Source of the DNA: Bradyrhizobium arachidis
GTDB taxonomy: Bacteria; Pseudomonadota; Alphaproteobacteria; Rhizobiales; Xanthobacteraceae
DNA: 64,000 bases
Direction of reading: 5' to 3'
NCBI RefSeq assembly: GCF_024758505.1
Contig: NZ_CP077970.1
Location: 1,922,001 to 1,986,000 of the forward strand
A program made the translations under genes and the position numbers. The notes under the pieces are model-generated. The model saw only the letters and a list, made by a program, of their open reading frames with translations, did no database searches and was not told the origin of the DNA. Every line of letters begins with the position of its first letter. The stretch's first letter is position 1. Shown in pieces: positions 29,604-39,186 of the stretch.

Positions 29604-29794
29604 CTATCGCTCAGTCGTCGTTCTCGCAGCGTACTGGATGCGATCAAGATCCGCTTCGTCCCTCGCCGTGACGTGAAGGCTCCAATTCATACCTGAAGGC
29701 TGATCCGCCGTAGATTCAATGCACCCGGAAAGCTACGGATTTCCTGAAGCGCGATATGTTCGAGGTCCTTCTTCGAGACCACTGTTCTGGTCAT
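29604..29794 (-). pseudogene. frameshifted small gene of unknown function
   Basis: On the minus strand an ATG opens MTRTVVSKKDLEHIALQEIR followed by SFPGALNLRR and a stop; a shift of one frame near 29690 continues as MNWSLHVTARDEADLDRIQY then AARTTTER and a stop. The two halves together resemble a family of about 70-residue Bradyrhizobium proteins that I remember only as hypothetical. One small deletion or insertion explains the break. Confidence 0.5.
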
Positions 29795-30388
29795 CGAAAC
29801 GCTCCCGATCCCGCCAGGAGGGCTCTGCCAGATTTCCTCAGTGATCAATCAACAACGCAGCCTATTGAGCTGACGTTTCTCCTTCCTGTTGACTGCCATG
29901 TCGGTCGATCACCATTGTTCCCGGAATCCGGTCTACACGTTGCCAGTGATGGTCTCACAATAGAATCATTGACTGATCCGCAGGGTGTCGTGCGTTTGTT
30001 GCGATCTGACCGGCACAAATACAGTTTCATTAACCGGCTCAATCGCCGTAGCGGTGTCAAGGTGAGGGCAGACAAATCCGCCTTCGAGGTGTCAGAACAC
30101 TTTGTTTTGCACAGCTGTATGTAGCGTTGTCGCAAAGCGCTGCCTCTCGCGCCGATGGGCCGAAGACGGCGGCGAGTGAATTGCGAGGTAACTCAACATG
30201 GTTCCAAGCATCGCGGAAGGCCGTTCGGCGACGTCGTTATCATTTTTGGATGACAACATTTGCGTAGGGGCGCCCTTGTGCTAACAGACTTTCATTGCGT
30301 CTATTGAGTAGCCGTCGTTCCTTTTTGAACGCCCCTGCGGGCTCCTTTCTAAAGAACCGAGATCTTCCGAGTCTTAGGAGACGGCTAC
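29795..30388. other. gene-free stretch
   Basis: About 590 bases. A plus-strand frame of 122 codons from 29756 lacks a ribosome site and family-like features, so I do not call it. Nothing else is evident. Confidence 0.35.
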
Positions 30389-30622
30389 ATGAAGCCTGTG
30401 CGGATCACGCCTGAGGATAATTCGCGAGACGGCCAATTAATCACTTTCCTACTGGCAATCGGCGCCGAACGGCAATTGTGCCAACTTCAGACGACATTCC
30501 GGACCGTCGACCAGGCTTCCAGCTATCTTCACAAGCACCGAAAAGAGTTGGAGCGTGCGGCCCGCGAAAGATTCGCGCGTGGCGAATTGGAAGACGGTGT
30601 CGTCAAACTGACCATGCTTTAG
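30389..30622 (+). CDS. small hypothetical protein
   Basis: The 77-residue product (SYLHKHRKELERAARERFAR in the middle) is a soluble, helical, charged protein. AGGAGA lies seven bases before the ATG, which supports a real gene. Similar short proteins occur in Bradyrhizobium genomes without assigned function. Confidence 0.65.
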   Translation: MKPVRITPEDNSRDGQLITFLLAIGAERQLCQLQTTFRTVDQASSYLHKHRKELERAARERFARGELEDGVVKLTML

Positions 30623-30787
30623 AGCTCACTCGCGCCGCCAGCCTTCACTCGCGCCGTTTGGGAGGAAATCTGTCAAATCGCTAATGTTCGCGACTCTTGC
30701 AAGATTCCTTGCTATGCAAACGACTGCCCGGTGGCGAGGCCGCAAACGAGCTAACGGATTCTCTCGCGAAAGACCAATTGCCATCGC

Positions 30788-30931
30788 TTGCGCCCGCAGA
30801 ACTATCGAGAGGATGTTGAAGCTGCGCTGAGGCTGTTGAGGGAGGAGTATTGCGACTCTAAGCCCGACAGCTTCAGCTATTCGTGGTTCTGCGAGAGTAC
30901 GTTTGAGCTAGAGGAGGCGCGAGGCGCGTAG
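30788..30931 (+). pseudogene. IS21-family istA fragment
   Basis: The translation YREDVEAALRLLREEYCDSK followed by PDSFSYSWFCE resembles the segment before the integrase core in IS21 transposases (IstA), where the pattern is W-E-E-Y-x-H-P-D-G-Y-x-Y-S-x-F-C-E. The frame has no start and stops 13 codons later. It is a remnant of an old insertion. Confidence 0.55.
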
Positions 30932-31237
30932 GTACTGCCTGGCACCTTTCCAAGCTGAATATTGCGGCACCTTTCAGAGATGCGCAGATATTGCTCTGAA
31001 GAGGATGCAATTTCAAAAGTGCGGTGGTTTACGATAGGATCGTCGTTCGCGAATGAGGAGCACGATGAACAGCTCCTCCTGTGCCAGGATCGTCGGCCTA
31101 GGTTTCGTAACCTGTCTACCTTTCGGATACAGCCACCGGTCACACCGCTCGCAACACCGCAGTCGTGGATCCCATGCAGGCTGATTTCGTTCAAGGCAGG
31201 CTGATCTTTTGCTCAACGCGGCGCGTTAACAACGCTT
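30932..31237. other. gene-free stretch
   Basis: About 300 bases without any recognisable gene or structure. Confidence 0.35.
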
Positions 31238-32476
31238 CTATTCGGACTTTCGCACAGGAAGGGTGTGGAGTGCTGCGAGCAGCGAGCCGTCGTCGGCGAA
31301 CAAGTCCCAGATCATGATTCCGGCGAGTGCATGGGCGCGAGCGTACATCGCCTTGCATGCGATGGAGAGTGGATCGTCGTAGCTGATCCACAAGCGCCGT
31401 TCGGCGTTATAGAGCCACGGCACCTGGGCCTCGTCGCTCCAATACCGGCGAAACCCCTGCTCCTCCGGTCGCCGGGCAACCAGATCCCGATAATCGATGC
31501 CGTCGCTCCCTCCCCACTCCTCGCTCGCTGTAGCCCCCTGTTGGAAAAGCCCGCCCTTTTCCTGGGGCACTTCCGCAACGGCTCGGCCATAGAAGGCCAT
31601 TCCGAGCGTCACCTTGGCGGGCGGCACACCGGCACGGATCAAGGCGTTCACGCTCGCATCGACATTCAGGTCGGGATTTGGATCTCCGGCGCAGGCGAAC
31701 AGTGGGGCATTGAAGCCGGCAAAGGCCGAGCCCGCATGATAGTCGTAGGCCATCACATTAATTCGGTCGACCAGGCGTGCGAGAGCGGCCGCCTCTAGAT
31801 TGATAATTTTGTCGGGCGTGGACGACACCGCGATCGTGAGCTCCAGGTTCCGGCGCTCCAACGCAGAAAAGTCCGCGAGCTTTCGGCGGAGCTCCGCAAT
31901 CAGGAGCGTGAAATTGCCACGGTCCTCGAAGTGCGCGAGATTTCCGGGACGTCCTCCTGAGACGGGAAATTCCCAATCGACATCCACGCCATCGAACAGA
32001 CCCGGATACGGCCGAAAGAACGCCTCGATGACGGATTGTGCAAACCGCGCGCGCGAGAGCGGCGTGGCAGCTGCGGCCGAGAAATATTTCGATCCGCTCC
32101 AACCGCCCAACGAAATCAGGATCCGAAGCTGCGGATTGTTCCACTTCAATTCGGCGAGTTGGGCGAAGTTGCCGCCGAACGGACCGGACGGCGCCGTCCC
32201 GTCGCAGGCTCCGGCGTCGAGGCAACGGTCCGTAAGTTCAGCCAGTCCTTCTGCCGAGACGGTCCCGAATGCGTACATTAAGTGGGTCAGCTCGCGAGCC
32301 GGGATCGTCTTGATGCTCGGACCGCCCGGCCGGGCCTTCCAAGGGGCCAAATAGCCGGCGACCACGGGGCTCCAGACTCGCGCGGCCCACCCCTGCTGCA
32401 TCAGCGCTGGTCCGCACACGAGGGTAGAAAACCCGGCCGCGGCGAATGTTCGACGATTAACATGACTCACGATCAT
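31238..32476 (-). CDS. GH18 family chitinase-like glycosidase with Tat-like leader
   Basis: The product of about 412 residues has the family 18 catalytic block FDGVDVDWEFP, with Glu as proton donor, preceded by ISLGGWSGSKYFS and followed by INVMAYDYHAG and the late MIWDLFADDGSLL. GH18 enzymes hydrolyse beta-1,4-N-acetylglucosamine polymers, which include chitin and the backbone of Nod factors. The N-terminus (MIVSHVNRRTFAAAGFSTLV) has twin arginines and a hydrophobic stretch, like a Tat export signal. The ATG at 32476 is chosen for that reason; the frame is open to 32776 but the extra part is not family-like. It neighbours a type III effector gene that points the other way. Confidence 0.85.
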   Translation of the reverse strand: MIVSHVNRRTFAAAGFSTLVCGPALMQQGWAARVWSPVVAGYLAPWKARPGGPSIKTIPARELTHLMYAFGTVSAEGLAELTDRCLDAGACDGTAPSGPFGGNFAQLAELKWNNPQLRILISLGGWSGSKYFSAAAATPLSRARFAQSVIEAFFRPYPGLFDGVDVDWEFPVSGGRPGNLAHFEDRGNFTLLIAELRRKLADFSALERRNLELTIAVSSTPDKIINLEAAALARLVDRINVMAYDYHAGSAFAGFNAPLFACAGDPNPDLNVDASVNALIRAGVPPAKVTLGMAFYGRAVAEVPQEKGGLFQQGATASEEWGGSDGIDYRDLVARRPEEQGFRRYWSDEAQVPWLYNAERRLWISYDDPLSIACKAMYARAHALAGIMIWDLFADDGSLLAALHTLPVRKSE

Positions 32477-33007
32477 GGGCTCTTTGCCGGGTTGCTCGTT
32501 TGCGCCAACGGATGACACGACGACCTCCAGGATATCGCCCGGCATCACTGCCGCGAACTTGTCGACATCGAGCTGATCGGCTCCGTTCTCACCCGATCGC
32601 CTCACCATCCGATAGCCAGGCAGCAATGCCAAGATGCACGCGCGATATACTTGGGGTCGATATAGCGGTTGTCCATACCCAACAGCCCGCGCCGTCAGTG
32701 CTGCCCCGCGCGATGGCGCAATGTCCTCGCGAATAGGGAGGCCGATGAAGTGCCATGCGCGGCGGCCCCATTCCATTCGGCATAGTATTGTCGTTCAGGG
32801 CGCCTCGAGGAAGGCGAGCAGGCCGTCGTTCGGTTGGAAGCGGTTTCGCTTGCCGCGCTCATAACTTGAGTTTCGCTAGAGCGGCTTCTTTGGGGATAAG
32901 CATCCGGCATGTCGGTTCCACCAGCCGGTGTCTCGGCAAAGTCCGCGGACGGCCCTTTATTCCATCCCAGCATATTCTGCCCAGCCACTCTTCGCGACAC
33001 CGATCTC
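32477..33007. other. gene-free stretch
   Basis: This divergent gap separates the chitinase and the tts box. The open extension of the chitinase frame up to 32776 is not supported by family similarity, and I see no second tts box facing the chitinase. Confidence 0.4.
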
Positions 33008-33035
33008 GTCAGCTTCTCGAAAGGCAGCTCCGCTA
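33008..33035 (+). promoter_or_regulatory. tts box (TtsI-dependent promoter element)
   Basis: GTCAGCTTCTCGAAAG followed by GCAGCTCCGCTA matches the rhizobial tts box consensus (GTCAGcTTnTCGaaAGcT...CC...TA) at nearly all conserved positions. It lies 48 bases before the start of the effector-like gene. In Bradyrhizobium the regulator TtsI, induced through NodD or NodW by plant flavonoids, activates promoters with this element. Confidence 0.9.
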
Positions 33036-33082
33036 TCTAAGGGTCCGAAACGGCTTTGGTGGCTCTTAATTGGAGACGAGGT

Positions 33083-33691
33083 ATGGACCTTAACGCTATC
33101 GACCGGTTGTCACCAATCCGCGAGGAGGGGACGAGCCGGCATGACAGTCCAACGGACTTTCAGCAGCAGCTAAGCGCGCTAAGGATGCCGGGGACGCTCA
33201 ACAGGGCGGGCAATTCGCAGGGCACCCCATCGCCGGTCGGGGCGCAGACGCGTCTTCCGCGGTCTCGCATGAACCTTCCGTATCGTGAGTCCGCGTTGCG
33301 CGACAGTCCTGACTTCGTGCGAAGAGACGCCCCGTCGGCGGAGCTCGTCGCGACGCTGGCAGGAGCGGAGACGCGTCTCCCGCGGTCTCGCATGAACCTT
33401 CCGTATAGTGAGTCCGTGTTGCGCGATGGTCCTGACTTTGTGCGCGATCCGTCGCAGGATAGCCCGTCGCTGGACTTCAGCACGCCGCCCGGCGCGTTGC
33501 TGTCCGGCATAGAGACAGATCACCCGGAGTCTCGCATGAATCGTCCGTATAAAGAGTCCGTGCTTCTTGCCGATGCTCGTTTTGCGCCGCTTGATCAGAC
33601 GATCAACAGAGCCGTCCAGGAGAAAGCCGGGGCATCGTCACCAACAACCTCATCTGAGCCATACTCAAAGCACCACTGGCGAAATATATAA
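33083..33691 (+). CDS. putative type III secreted effector with three internal repeats
   Basis: The 202-residue protein is hydrophilic, has no signal peptide or membrane segment, and contains three copies of a unit of about 27 residues: TRLPRSRMNLPYRESALRD at 56-74, TRLPRSRMNLPYSESVLRD at 97-115, and a diverged ESRMNRPYKESVLLADARF at 149-167. The first two are also nearly identical in DNA (126-base spacing). The N-terminus is Ser/Thr/Gln-rich, as in type III substrates. GGAG lies seven bases before the ATG, and the tts box upstream makes secretion by the symbiotic type III system likely. I do not recognise it as a named Nop protein. Confidence 0.85.
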   Translation: MDLNAIDRLSPIREEGTSRHDSPTDFQQQLSALRMPGTLNRAGNSQGTPSPVGAQTRLPRSRMNLPYRESALRDSPDFVRRDAPSAELVATLAGAETRLPRSRMNLPYSESVLRDGPDFVRDPSQDSPSLDFSTPPGALLSGIETDHPESRMNRPYKESVLLADARFAPLDQTINRAVQEKAGASSPTTSSEPYSKHHWRNI

Positions 33692-34108
33692 TCGCTAAGT
33701 GCCGCATCTGAGGCAGCTAAACTGCCTCCGTATCATCCGAGCGATCTGCACGATACAATTTCCCAAGCCGCCGCCCGCCGCTATGTCCTGCGACGGCAAA
33801 TGGCCAGTCAATTCCGAACTGCTTTCAGTCATGGGCCCGCATAGGTACTGAAACGAATGCCGCTCACATAGCGACAGCCCAAGCTTGCGGACTTTCCATC
33901 TGAGCGTGACAACATTCTTCCTTGACCCACGTGCCACACGTGCGCGATGGGGCCACTGATGCGCAGCTGGTCTCGCAAAACGAAGGAATAAGGCCGCGTC
34001 CGGCCACACGGCGGCTTCCGACCGGCCATTCACCGTGTTGTTCGAGCGTCCGTTTCGTGGGCTCGGTCCGGAAGCGTCGACTTGCTTCAATCGGCGATAG
34101 TGGCCTTC
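33692..34108. other. gene-free stretch
   Basis: About 420 bases downstream of the effector gene. No gene is convincing on either strand and no terminator with a T run is evident. Confidence 0.35.
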
Positions 34109-34303
34109 CTAATGCTTACCGAAATCGCTCGCCTTTCGCATGTAATAACCCTGCTTCTGAATAGCTAGCCTGATCTCGTGACTGACGCCGATTACCCGTG
34201 TCTTCTTTTTTCGCCACTTCGCGAGCGCACCCGTGACAGGCAGCGGAGCTCCCTGTGGAACAACCAGCAGATCATGTTTATCGTTTAGATACACATCGAA
34301 CAT
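34109..34303 (-). CDS. small rhizobial protein of unknown function
   Basis: The 64-residue product (MFDVYLNDKHDLLVVPQGAP start, ending GYYMRKASDF) matches a short-protein family common in Bradyrhizobium, with a conserved LLVVPxGxPxP segment and a basic WRKKK middle part. There is no known function. AAAGGT precedes the ATG. Confidence 0.6.
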   Translation of the reverse strand: MFDVYLNDKHDLLVVPQGAPLPVTGALAKWRKKKTRVIGVSHEIRLAIQKQGYYMRKASDFGKH

Positions 34304-34453
34304 GTCCGACCTTTGGCTGAAATCTTTATCCAGGCTGTCTCATGTACGCGGACAAGCGCGTTCATTGGACCTTCGCTCAAACTTGCCAACGATCACGTAT
34401 CCGCAGCGACTGAATGCGACGAGATTCAGTCGCGATACGGTCGTAAACGCAAA

Positions 34454-34473
34454 AGTCCGGCTTTCACCGGACT
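34454..34473. repeat. short inverted repeat
   Basis: AGTCCGG-CTTTCA-CCGGACT is a perfect seven-base hairpin. On the minus strand it lies just beyond the small zinc-site protein gene and could end its transcript, although no T run follows. Confidence 0.4.
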
Positions 34474-34485
34474 CCGATCGTGATA

Positions 34486-34725
34486 CTATTTTGGTTTATG
34501 GTCAGCGTAGACAATCAAACGCCACCGGATCGATCCTTGCGCCGGGGTGTGTGCGTGATGTCCTTGCGGCGGCAACACGTGGCCTGCTGCAATGCCGATC
34601 TCGAGATGACAGCCCATGCACCGGTAAATTCCGGCATGCGGAGCTGCGGCTCCTGGCCCGTAATCCTGATCAAAAGCTTCGCTGGAAGATTGTTGCAGAT
34701 AGCTCGCGTCTTTGTAGATAGCCAT
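34486..34725 (-). CDS. small protein with Cys/His metal-binding-like cluster
   Basis: The 79-residue product starts MAIYKDASYLQQSSSEAFDQ and has GIYRCMGCHLEIGIAAGHVL followed by PPQGHHAHTPAQG and IRWRLIV. The CxxC pair and four to five His residues suggest a small zinc- or metal-binding fold. I recall similar short proteins in Bradyrhizobium and other bacteria without an assigned role. GAGAAG lies just before the ATG. Confidence 0.65.
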   Translation of the reverse strand: MAIYKDASYLQQSSSEAFDQDYGPGAAAPHAGIYRCMGCHLEIGIAAGHVLPPQGHHAHTPAQGSIRWRLIVYADHKPK

Positions 34726-35091
34726 TTCACTTCTCTTGATCGACTAATCTATGGATCAAATGAAAAATCATTTTGGGCGCGCAAACTCAGTACGAAGCGA
34801 ACGAATCTGCCGGCACGTACCGCGAAGACTGCCTAAATTGCCTCTCCGCGGTGCTTGTCGAGCATTTGCTGCCAACAACGCACGCCCCGTCCACCGGGGG
34901 GTGAATTTAGTCCTATGATTGCGATCGCATTGTGCGTTTTTCGACCATTCTCTGCAGCATTTATGCGCCACCTCCACGTTCGATTGCGCAGAGGTTGATG
35001 CTCCTGGCCTTCGAGACAGAACCGCTAGGAGCCCAAGTCGTTCTACTGATCTCCTCCTTGCACATGGCCGTTGGTTGCCGATTTTGCTAGG
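34726..35091. other. gene-free stretch
   Basis: About 365 bases. Nothing recognisable on either strand. Confidence 0.35.
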
Positions 35092-35538
35092 CTAACCTGA
35101 TGTATTCGATCGCTTGGAACTGTGGACGTGGTGCTCGACAAGCTCCCGCTCCCGCCGCTTTCGGTCGTCTTCCAGACCGAGCCGTCTCACATCGAAAAGC
35201 TCCTGCTCACGAAAGGGCTTGGGCAGGAATTCGACTGCGCCGAGCTTCATGGCCTGCACCGAGATGCGAACGTCAGAATGGTGCTGATAAAAACGATCGG
35301 AACCGAGGCCCCAGAGTCCGCAAGTGTTCGCTGCACTTCCAAACCGCTCGGGGGGGGGCCCGGGAAACCGAACGTCGAGCACCACGCATGACGGGAAATC
35401 GGCGAGCTCCTCCGCCAGGAATTCGTCGGTCGAGCCGAACAGTTTCACCTCAGCAGACATCAGCAACTGAGTTTGGCTGCCGGAGACGACTCGGGCTGGA
35501 GTAACGAACACAAGGATGGTGCTTTGGCGTTTCGCCAT
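35092..35538 (-). pseudogene. NodW/FixJ-type response regulator pseudogene
   Basis: The receiver domain of a FixJ/NodW-like regulator can be followed in pieces: VKLFGSTDEFLAEELADFPS, then VVLDVRFPG with the phosphoacceptor Asp, then SDVRISVQAMKLGAVEFLPK with the conserved Lys, and FREQELFDVRRLGLEDDRKR. The acidic pair at the start of the domain is missing, the middle (around the switch helix) is out of frame, and the DNA-binding output domain is absent. It is a dead relative of the flavonoid-response regulator NodW or a FixJ paralogue. Confidence 0.75.
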
Positions 35539-35833
35539 GGCGCCGCCATAGCGGGCCCTATCCGGCCCGAGCAGGATTTTGTATGCGCCTGTCCAAAAAT
35601 TCTTCGATCGGGCACAATGGAGCCGGCTGAAGGGGAGGGGCACTGTGCCGCTGGGCAAGTCACGGTACCTTCGGCGAATGTACGCGCTTTTTTCGGAGTG
35701 GATGAGCGCGCGACCTGCGCGTATCCGTCGTCTCTGCGCGACACCCTTACGCGACACGATCTTCCGGAATGGCGTCAAATAATTGCGGCTTGTTGGGGTA
35801 GGTAGGTGTGGCCGTTCACGCAGCTTGGCTGTG

Positions 35834-37168
35834 CTAGCTGGGTGAGCGGTATGGATAAGCGTCGAAGGCGGCAGCAACAGATCGAATCAGAAAGCGGTGT
35901 TCCTGCCTTACGCGGATCAAACCGTCTTCGATGTCCACTATTCCATCTTCGGCGAGGAGCGCCAAACGTTCAGCGGAATCGAGGAAAGGAATTGGATCAA
36001 ATCCGTGGGCGGCACAGATTGCCGGCACGTCAACCTCCAGATCGCACATCAGCCGCTCGATTATTGCGCCTCGGACGCGATCTTCCGGGGTGAGACGGCA
36101 GCCCTTTAATGTCGCCAGACGGCCAGCTCTGATCTGCCGGCTGTAAGACCCCTCAGTAACTTCGTTCTGAACGTAGCCGTCTCGCAACCGCCCAATAGCC
36201 GACGGCCCGAAGCCGATCAGGGTTCTACAGGTGTCTGCCGAGTAGCCCAAGGAGTTCCGCCGCAGGCGACCGGCTTTCTGAACCAGCGCGAGCTCGTCCT
36301 CAGGCAAGGCAAAATGGTCGAGTCCAACTTGGCGATAGCCGGCGGCGACTAGCGTATCGGCCACGGCCGCCGCCTGTTCTGCGCGGGTGCCGCTATCTGG
36401 CAACTCCGCCTCTTCGATGAGGCGCTGATTCTTCTTGAATGAAGGAATGTGCGCGTAGCCGAAAACCGCGAACCGGTCTGGGCGCATGGCCGCAGCTAGT
36501 GTCGCGGTCCGTACGCAGGACTGCACCGTCTGCCTTGGAAGACCGTAGATGAGATCGAAGTTGATACGGTTTATTCCATGCACACGCAGATTTTTGACTG
36601 CAGCAGCCGTCTGCGCCTCAGTCTGAACCCGGTTGATGGCATTTTGAACAATGGGATCAAAACTCTGCACGCCCAGGCTCGCGCGGCTCACTCCGGCCGC
36701 CCCTAAGGCCTCGGCCATCTCTGCCGTGAATGCACGCGGATCAATCTCGATGGCGATGGTTGCCGATCTCCTGAAGGCGAAGTGGAGACGTAAAAGTCCC
36801 ATCAAATCCAGGAACTCCGCTGGCTTGATGAGGGTCGGCGTCCCGCCGCCGAAATGTACGTCGCTCACAGGTAGTTCTTTAGGCACTTTCTCCGCGACCA
36901 AACGGATCTCTTCACGCAGCACCGCCAAATAATCAAGGATCGGCGAATCCTGCAGGGTCATCGCGGTTGGAAAGCCACAATACCAGCAAATCGAGCGGCA
37001 GAATGGAATGTGCAAGTAGAGCGACACAGGTTCGCCAGGCGCCAGGCGCCTCAGCCACTCCTCATAGGCCTTGGCACCGACCTCAGCGGAGAACTGTGGT
37101 ACCGTTGGATAGATCGTGTACCAAGGCGACTGGGCATCACAATACTTCTTCAAGATTGGCGACAGCAA
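35834..37168 (-). CDS. hemN: oxygen-independent coproporphyrinogen III oxidase
   Basis: HemN makes protoporphyrinogen IX without oxygen, which suits haem synthesis in the microaerobic nodule. The 444-residue protein has the radical SAM cluster motif CRSICWYCGF (Cys57, Cys61, Cys64), the SAM-binding VHFGGGTPTLI, LGVQSFDPIVQNAINRVQ and the C-terminal HemN domain (RNSLGYSADTCRTLIGFGPS). The start is TTG at 37168: a stop codon lies two codons upstream and the conserved N-terminus begins here. AAGGGA is ten bases before it. I find no TTGAT-N4-ATCAA FixK/FNR box in the upstream 250 bases. Confidence 0.93.
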   Translation of the reverse strand: MLSPILKKYCDAQSPWYTIYPTVPQFSAEVGAKAYEEWLRRLAPGEPVSLYLHIPFCRSICWYCGFPTAMTLQDSPILDYLAVLREEIRLVAEKVPKELPVSDVHFGGGTPTLIKPAEFLDLMGLLRLHFAFRRSATIAIEIDPRAFTAEMAEALGAAGVSRASLGVQSFDPIVQNAINRVQTEAQTAAAVKNLRVHGINRINFDLIYGLPRQTVQSCVRTATLAAAMRPDRFAVFGYAHIPSFKKNQRLIEEAELPDSGTRAEQAAAVADTLVAAGYRQVGLDHFALPEDELALVQKAGRLRRNSLGYSADTCRTLIGFGPSAIGRLRDGYVQNEVTEGSYSRQIRAGRLATLKGCRLTPEDRVRGAIIERLMCDLEVDVPAICAAHGFDPIPFLDSAERLALLAEDGIVDIEDGLIRVRQEHRFLIRSVAAAFDAYPYRSPS

Positions 37169-37428
37169 TGGTTACTATCCCTTGTCTGTACCCGCGTGGC
37201 CTTGCTTGCGATCGCTGTAGAGTCAGCACAATGCAATGGCGTAAAAAATTGTCTTCCGAGTGTTATGCTCTCGTCTCGCTCCCTGGCTGGAAGGGTGCTC
37301 GCCAGCGTCTAACCGATGAAGGTCTTTTTGTGACCGATTCTGACTAGCCTTACCGCCAGTGTCCTCGCCTAAGTTCGCTGCCCCGGATCCTTCGTCCGGT
37401 CTTAAGCGCCGCTTACTATGAGTGAGCA

Positions 37429-38079
37429 TTAGAGGTGTGATGAACTATCGAGCTCTGGCCTCGATGCAATCGCTGTTGAGCCGGAGCCGAGTTTACGCGA
37501 AGCGAGCAAGCGCCGTCGCATAGACGGGCATAAGCTACTCGACGGCGACGACAGGTCAGCCGCTCTTGTCGATTCAAGAATTGAGCCCGTGGTCTTGTGA
37601 GCGTCGGCTAGCGAGTACCCGCGCTTGTAAGAGACCTCTTCCGGCACTCGGACGAGGTATTCAACAAAAGTGTAATCCGATCTTCCGGAGTCGTCGGTGA
37701 AGTGAACTTTCGTCTTTATTCGCAATCGATCACGTCCTTCGAGCGTCAAGTCTGCGCATTTAACTGACGACCTAGAGTGCCATTTAACTTCGAGGCTTCC
37801 ATAGTAGGCGTCGGAACTCTGCGTCCGCGCGGTGCCCCAATCGCAGTCGGTGGGACGACATCTGCTCCATGCACGAACAAGCGCTTTGTCGAACTGCCGG
37901 TCGACAAATATGTGCGTAATGATACCGGTGCTCTGATCCTCATTAGACCAATTTCCGGCAAACTCGCTCATTGTCGCGCCGCCGAGATTGCGTGGTGTCA
38001 GTGTGTTGCTTTGCTCGCCAAATGCTGGTCGGAGAAGCAGGAGCGCGAGCGCCAGGATGATCGCGGACAATCGCAACAT
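37429..38079 (-). CDS. exported protein of unknown function
   Basis: The product of about 216 residues begins with a clear signal peptide (MLRLSAIILALALLLLRPAF, cleavage after FG or GE) and continues with a beta-rich domain: FAGNWSNEDQSTGIITHIFV, AYYGSLEVKWHSRSS and KVHFTDDSGRSDYTFVEYLV. It should be periplasmic or secreted. The last 45 residues are Ser/Arg-rich and may be read beyond a lost stop codon. The ATG at 38079 begins the signal peptide. Function is unknown. Confidence 0.65.
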   Translation of the reverse strand: MLRLSAIILALALLLLRPAFGEQSNTLTPRNLGGATMSEFAGNWSNEDQSTGIITHIFVDRQFDKALVRAWSRCRPTDCDWGTARTQSSDAYYGSLEVKWHSRSSVKCADLTLEGRDRLRIKTKVHFTDDSGRSDYTFVEYLVRVPEEVSYKRGYSLADAHKTTGSILESTRAADLSSPSSSLCPSMRRRLLASRKLGSGSTAIASRPELDSSSHL

Positions 38080-39186
38080 TGTATTTGTCCTGTTAGTTTG
38101 ACGTTCGAAAATGTTGGCAACAATCGTGCCAGCTAGCTGGACCAAAAAAAAGGGAAGTTGGAGTGCACTAGTGTCTGCAGCTCACAGATGCTTCGTCGCA
38201 AATCCGACAATCCGCAGCGCCAACAGACGGCGCATGCCAGACATCTTACTTCCTTGTTCGATTTGGGCGTGACTTGATAGCTGCCGTAAGTTCTCACTTA
38301 TGGCATGACTGTACCGTGTGACTAGCTGCCGAAGCTGCGCACTACGTAAAAGGTTTCTGAATGCCGAGATATTACCTCGTATAGATCTCCGAAAGAAGAG
38401 CAGAGCGGAGGTATCGCAGCCATTTGCGTAGCGTCGTGGCGCGAGGCCGCCAAGTGGAGGCGTCAAGATCCATTCTTCCGTGCATTGCCGCGTCAACCTG
38501 GTGGTGGATGCGGCAATCACATCCTGCAACTGCAAACTCGCTGAGAAGGTTGTTGTTTAGCCACTTGCCGATCACCTAGTTACGAGAGCAGCGCTGCATA
38601 TGCATACCTCCTCGCCTAAGCTTGCCTTGTGGCATCGGTCTCGCCAGCGTCTGCTCGACGTTTAGGACGGCATGACGCTCTTTACTGAATCCAGTGATCC
38701 CGGGACGCAGAAGCAGGTATTCGAGAGGCTGAAAACGTAGGGTAAACGAAGCGAGCTCGGTTAGCTTTCGCGCTCCAGCCTATCGGATTTGGCAGCTCCC
38801 AAAGCCACGCGGCCTTGGTTTAGTTCATTTGAAACAAGCGGGTCGCTTGAGCTGGCGTTACGTGAGCAAATCTCAGTCCATCCCAACCTTGTCGAGGAGT
38901 TTGGCTGGTGCCAGTATCGCCGATTCGCCCACGCATTCTTCACACGTCGAGCGCAAAATGGAGCAGCGGCGTGGCAAAATTCCAGTGCGCGCGTGCTCCG
39001 GTTTCACTGTGATGGACAGGCGCGATCACCTTACTGAGCCGGATCGGCCGAGTTTGAGCCGGTCCTCGCGTTGGATCGCATTCATCTCAGTCACTTGCTC
39101 AGCAAGCAACGCATCTTAACTCCGGATCTCATGCGCCAATTTACGTGCGATTGAATCCAATTTCCGGCGAAGTCGTGGAGGGCTGG
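38080..39186. other. gene-free stretch upstream of nodU
   Basis: About 1.1 kb. I find no gene that holds up on either strand and, notably, no nod box ahead of the nodU-type gene. Confidence 0.4.

Noticed and set aside
29756..30124. Possible 122-codon gene
   Set aside because: No ribosome site and no recognisable composition or family; it also overlaps the frameshifted small gene on the other strand.
30940..30965. TGGCACCTTTCCAAGC as a sigma-54 promoter
   Set aside because: The GG and GC elements are eleven bases apart instead of ten and no gene follows in a suitable position.
32477..32776. N-terminal extension of the chitinase frame by 100 codons
   Set aside because: The extension is not family-like and would bury the twin-arginine leader inside the protein.
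37169..37428. FixK/FNR box upstream of hemN
   Set aside because: I looked for TTGAT-N4-ATCAA on both strands of the upstream gap and found no match.
38080..39186. nod box ahead of nodU
   Set aside because: No stretch resembling the conserved ATC-N9-GAT units or the ATTTTACCAATC end was found.
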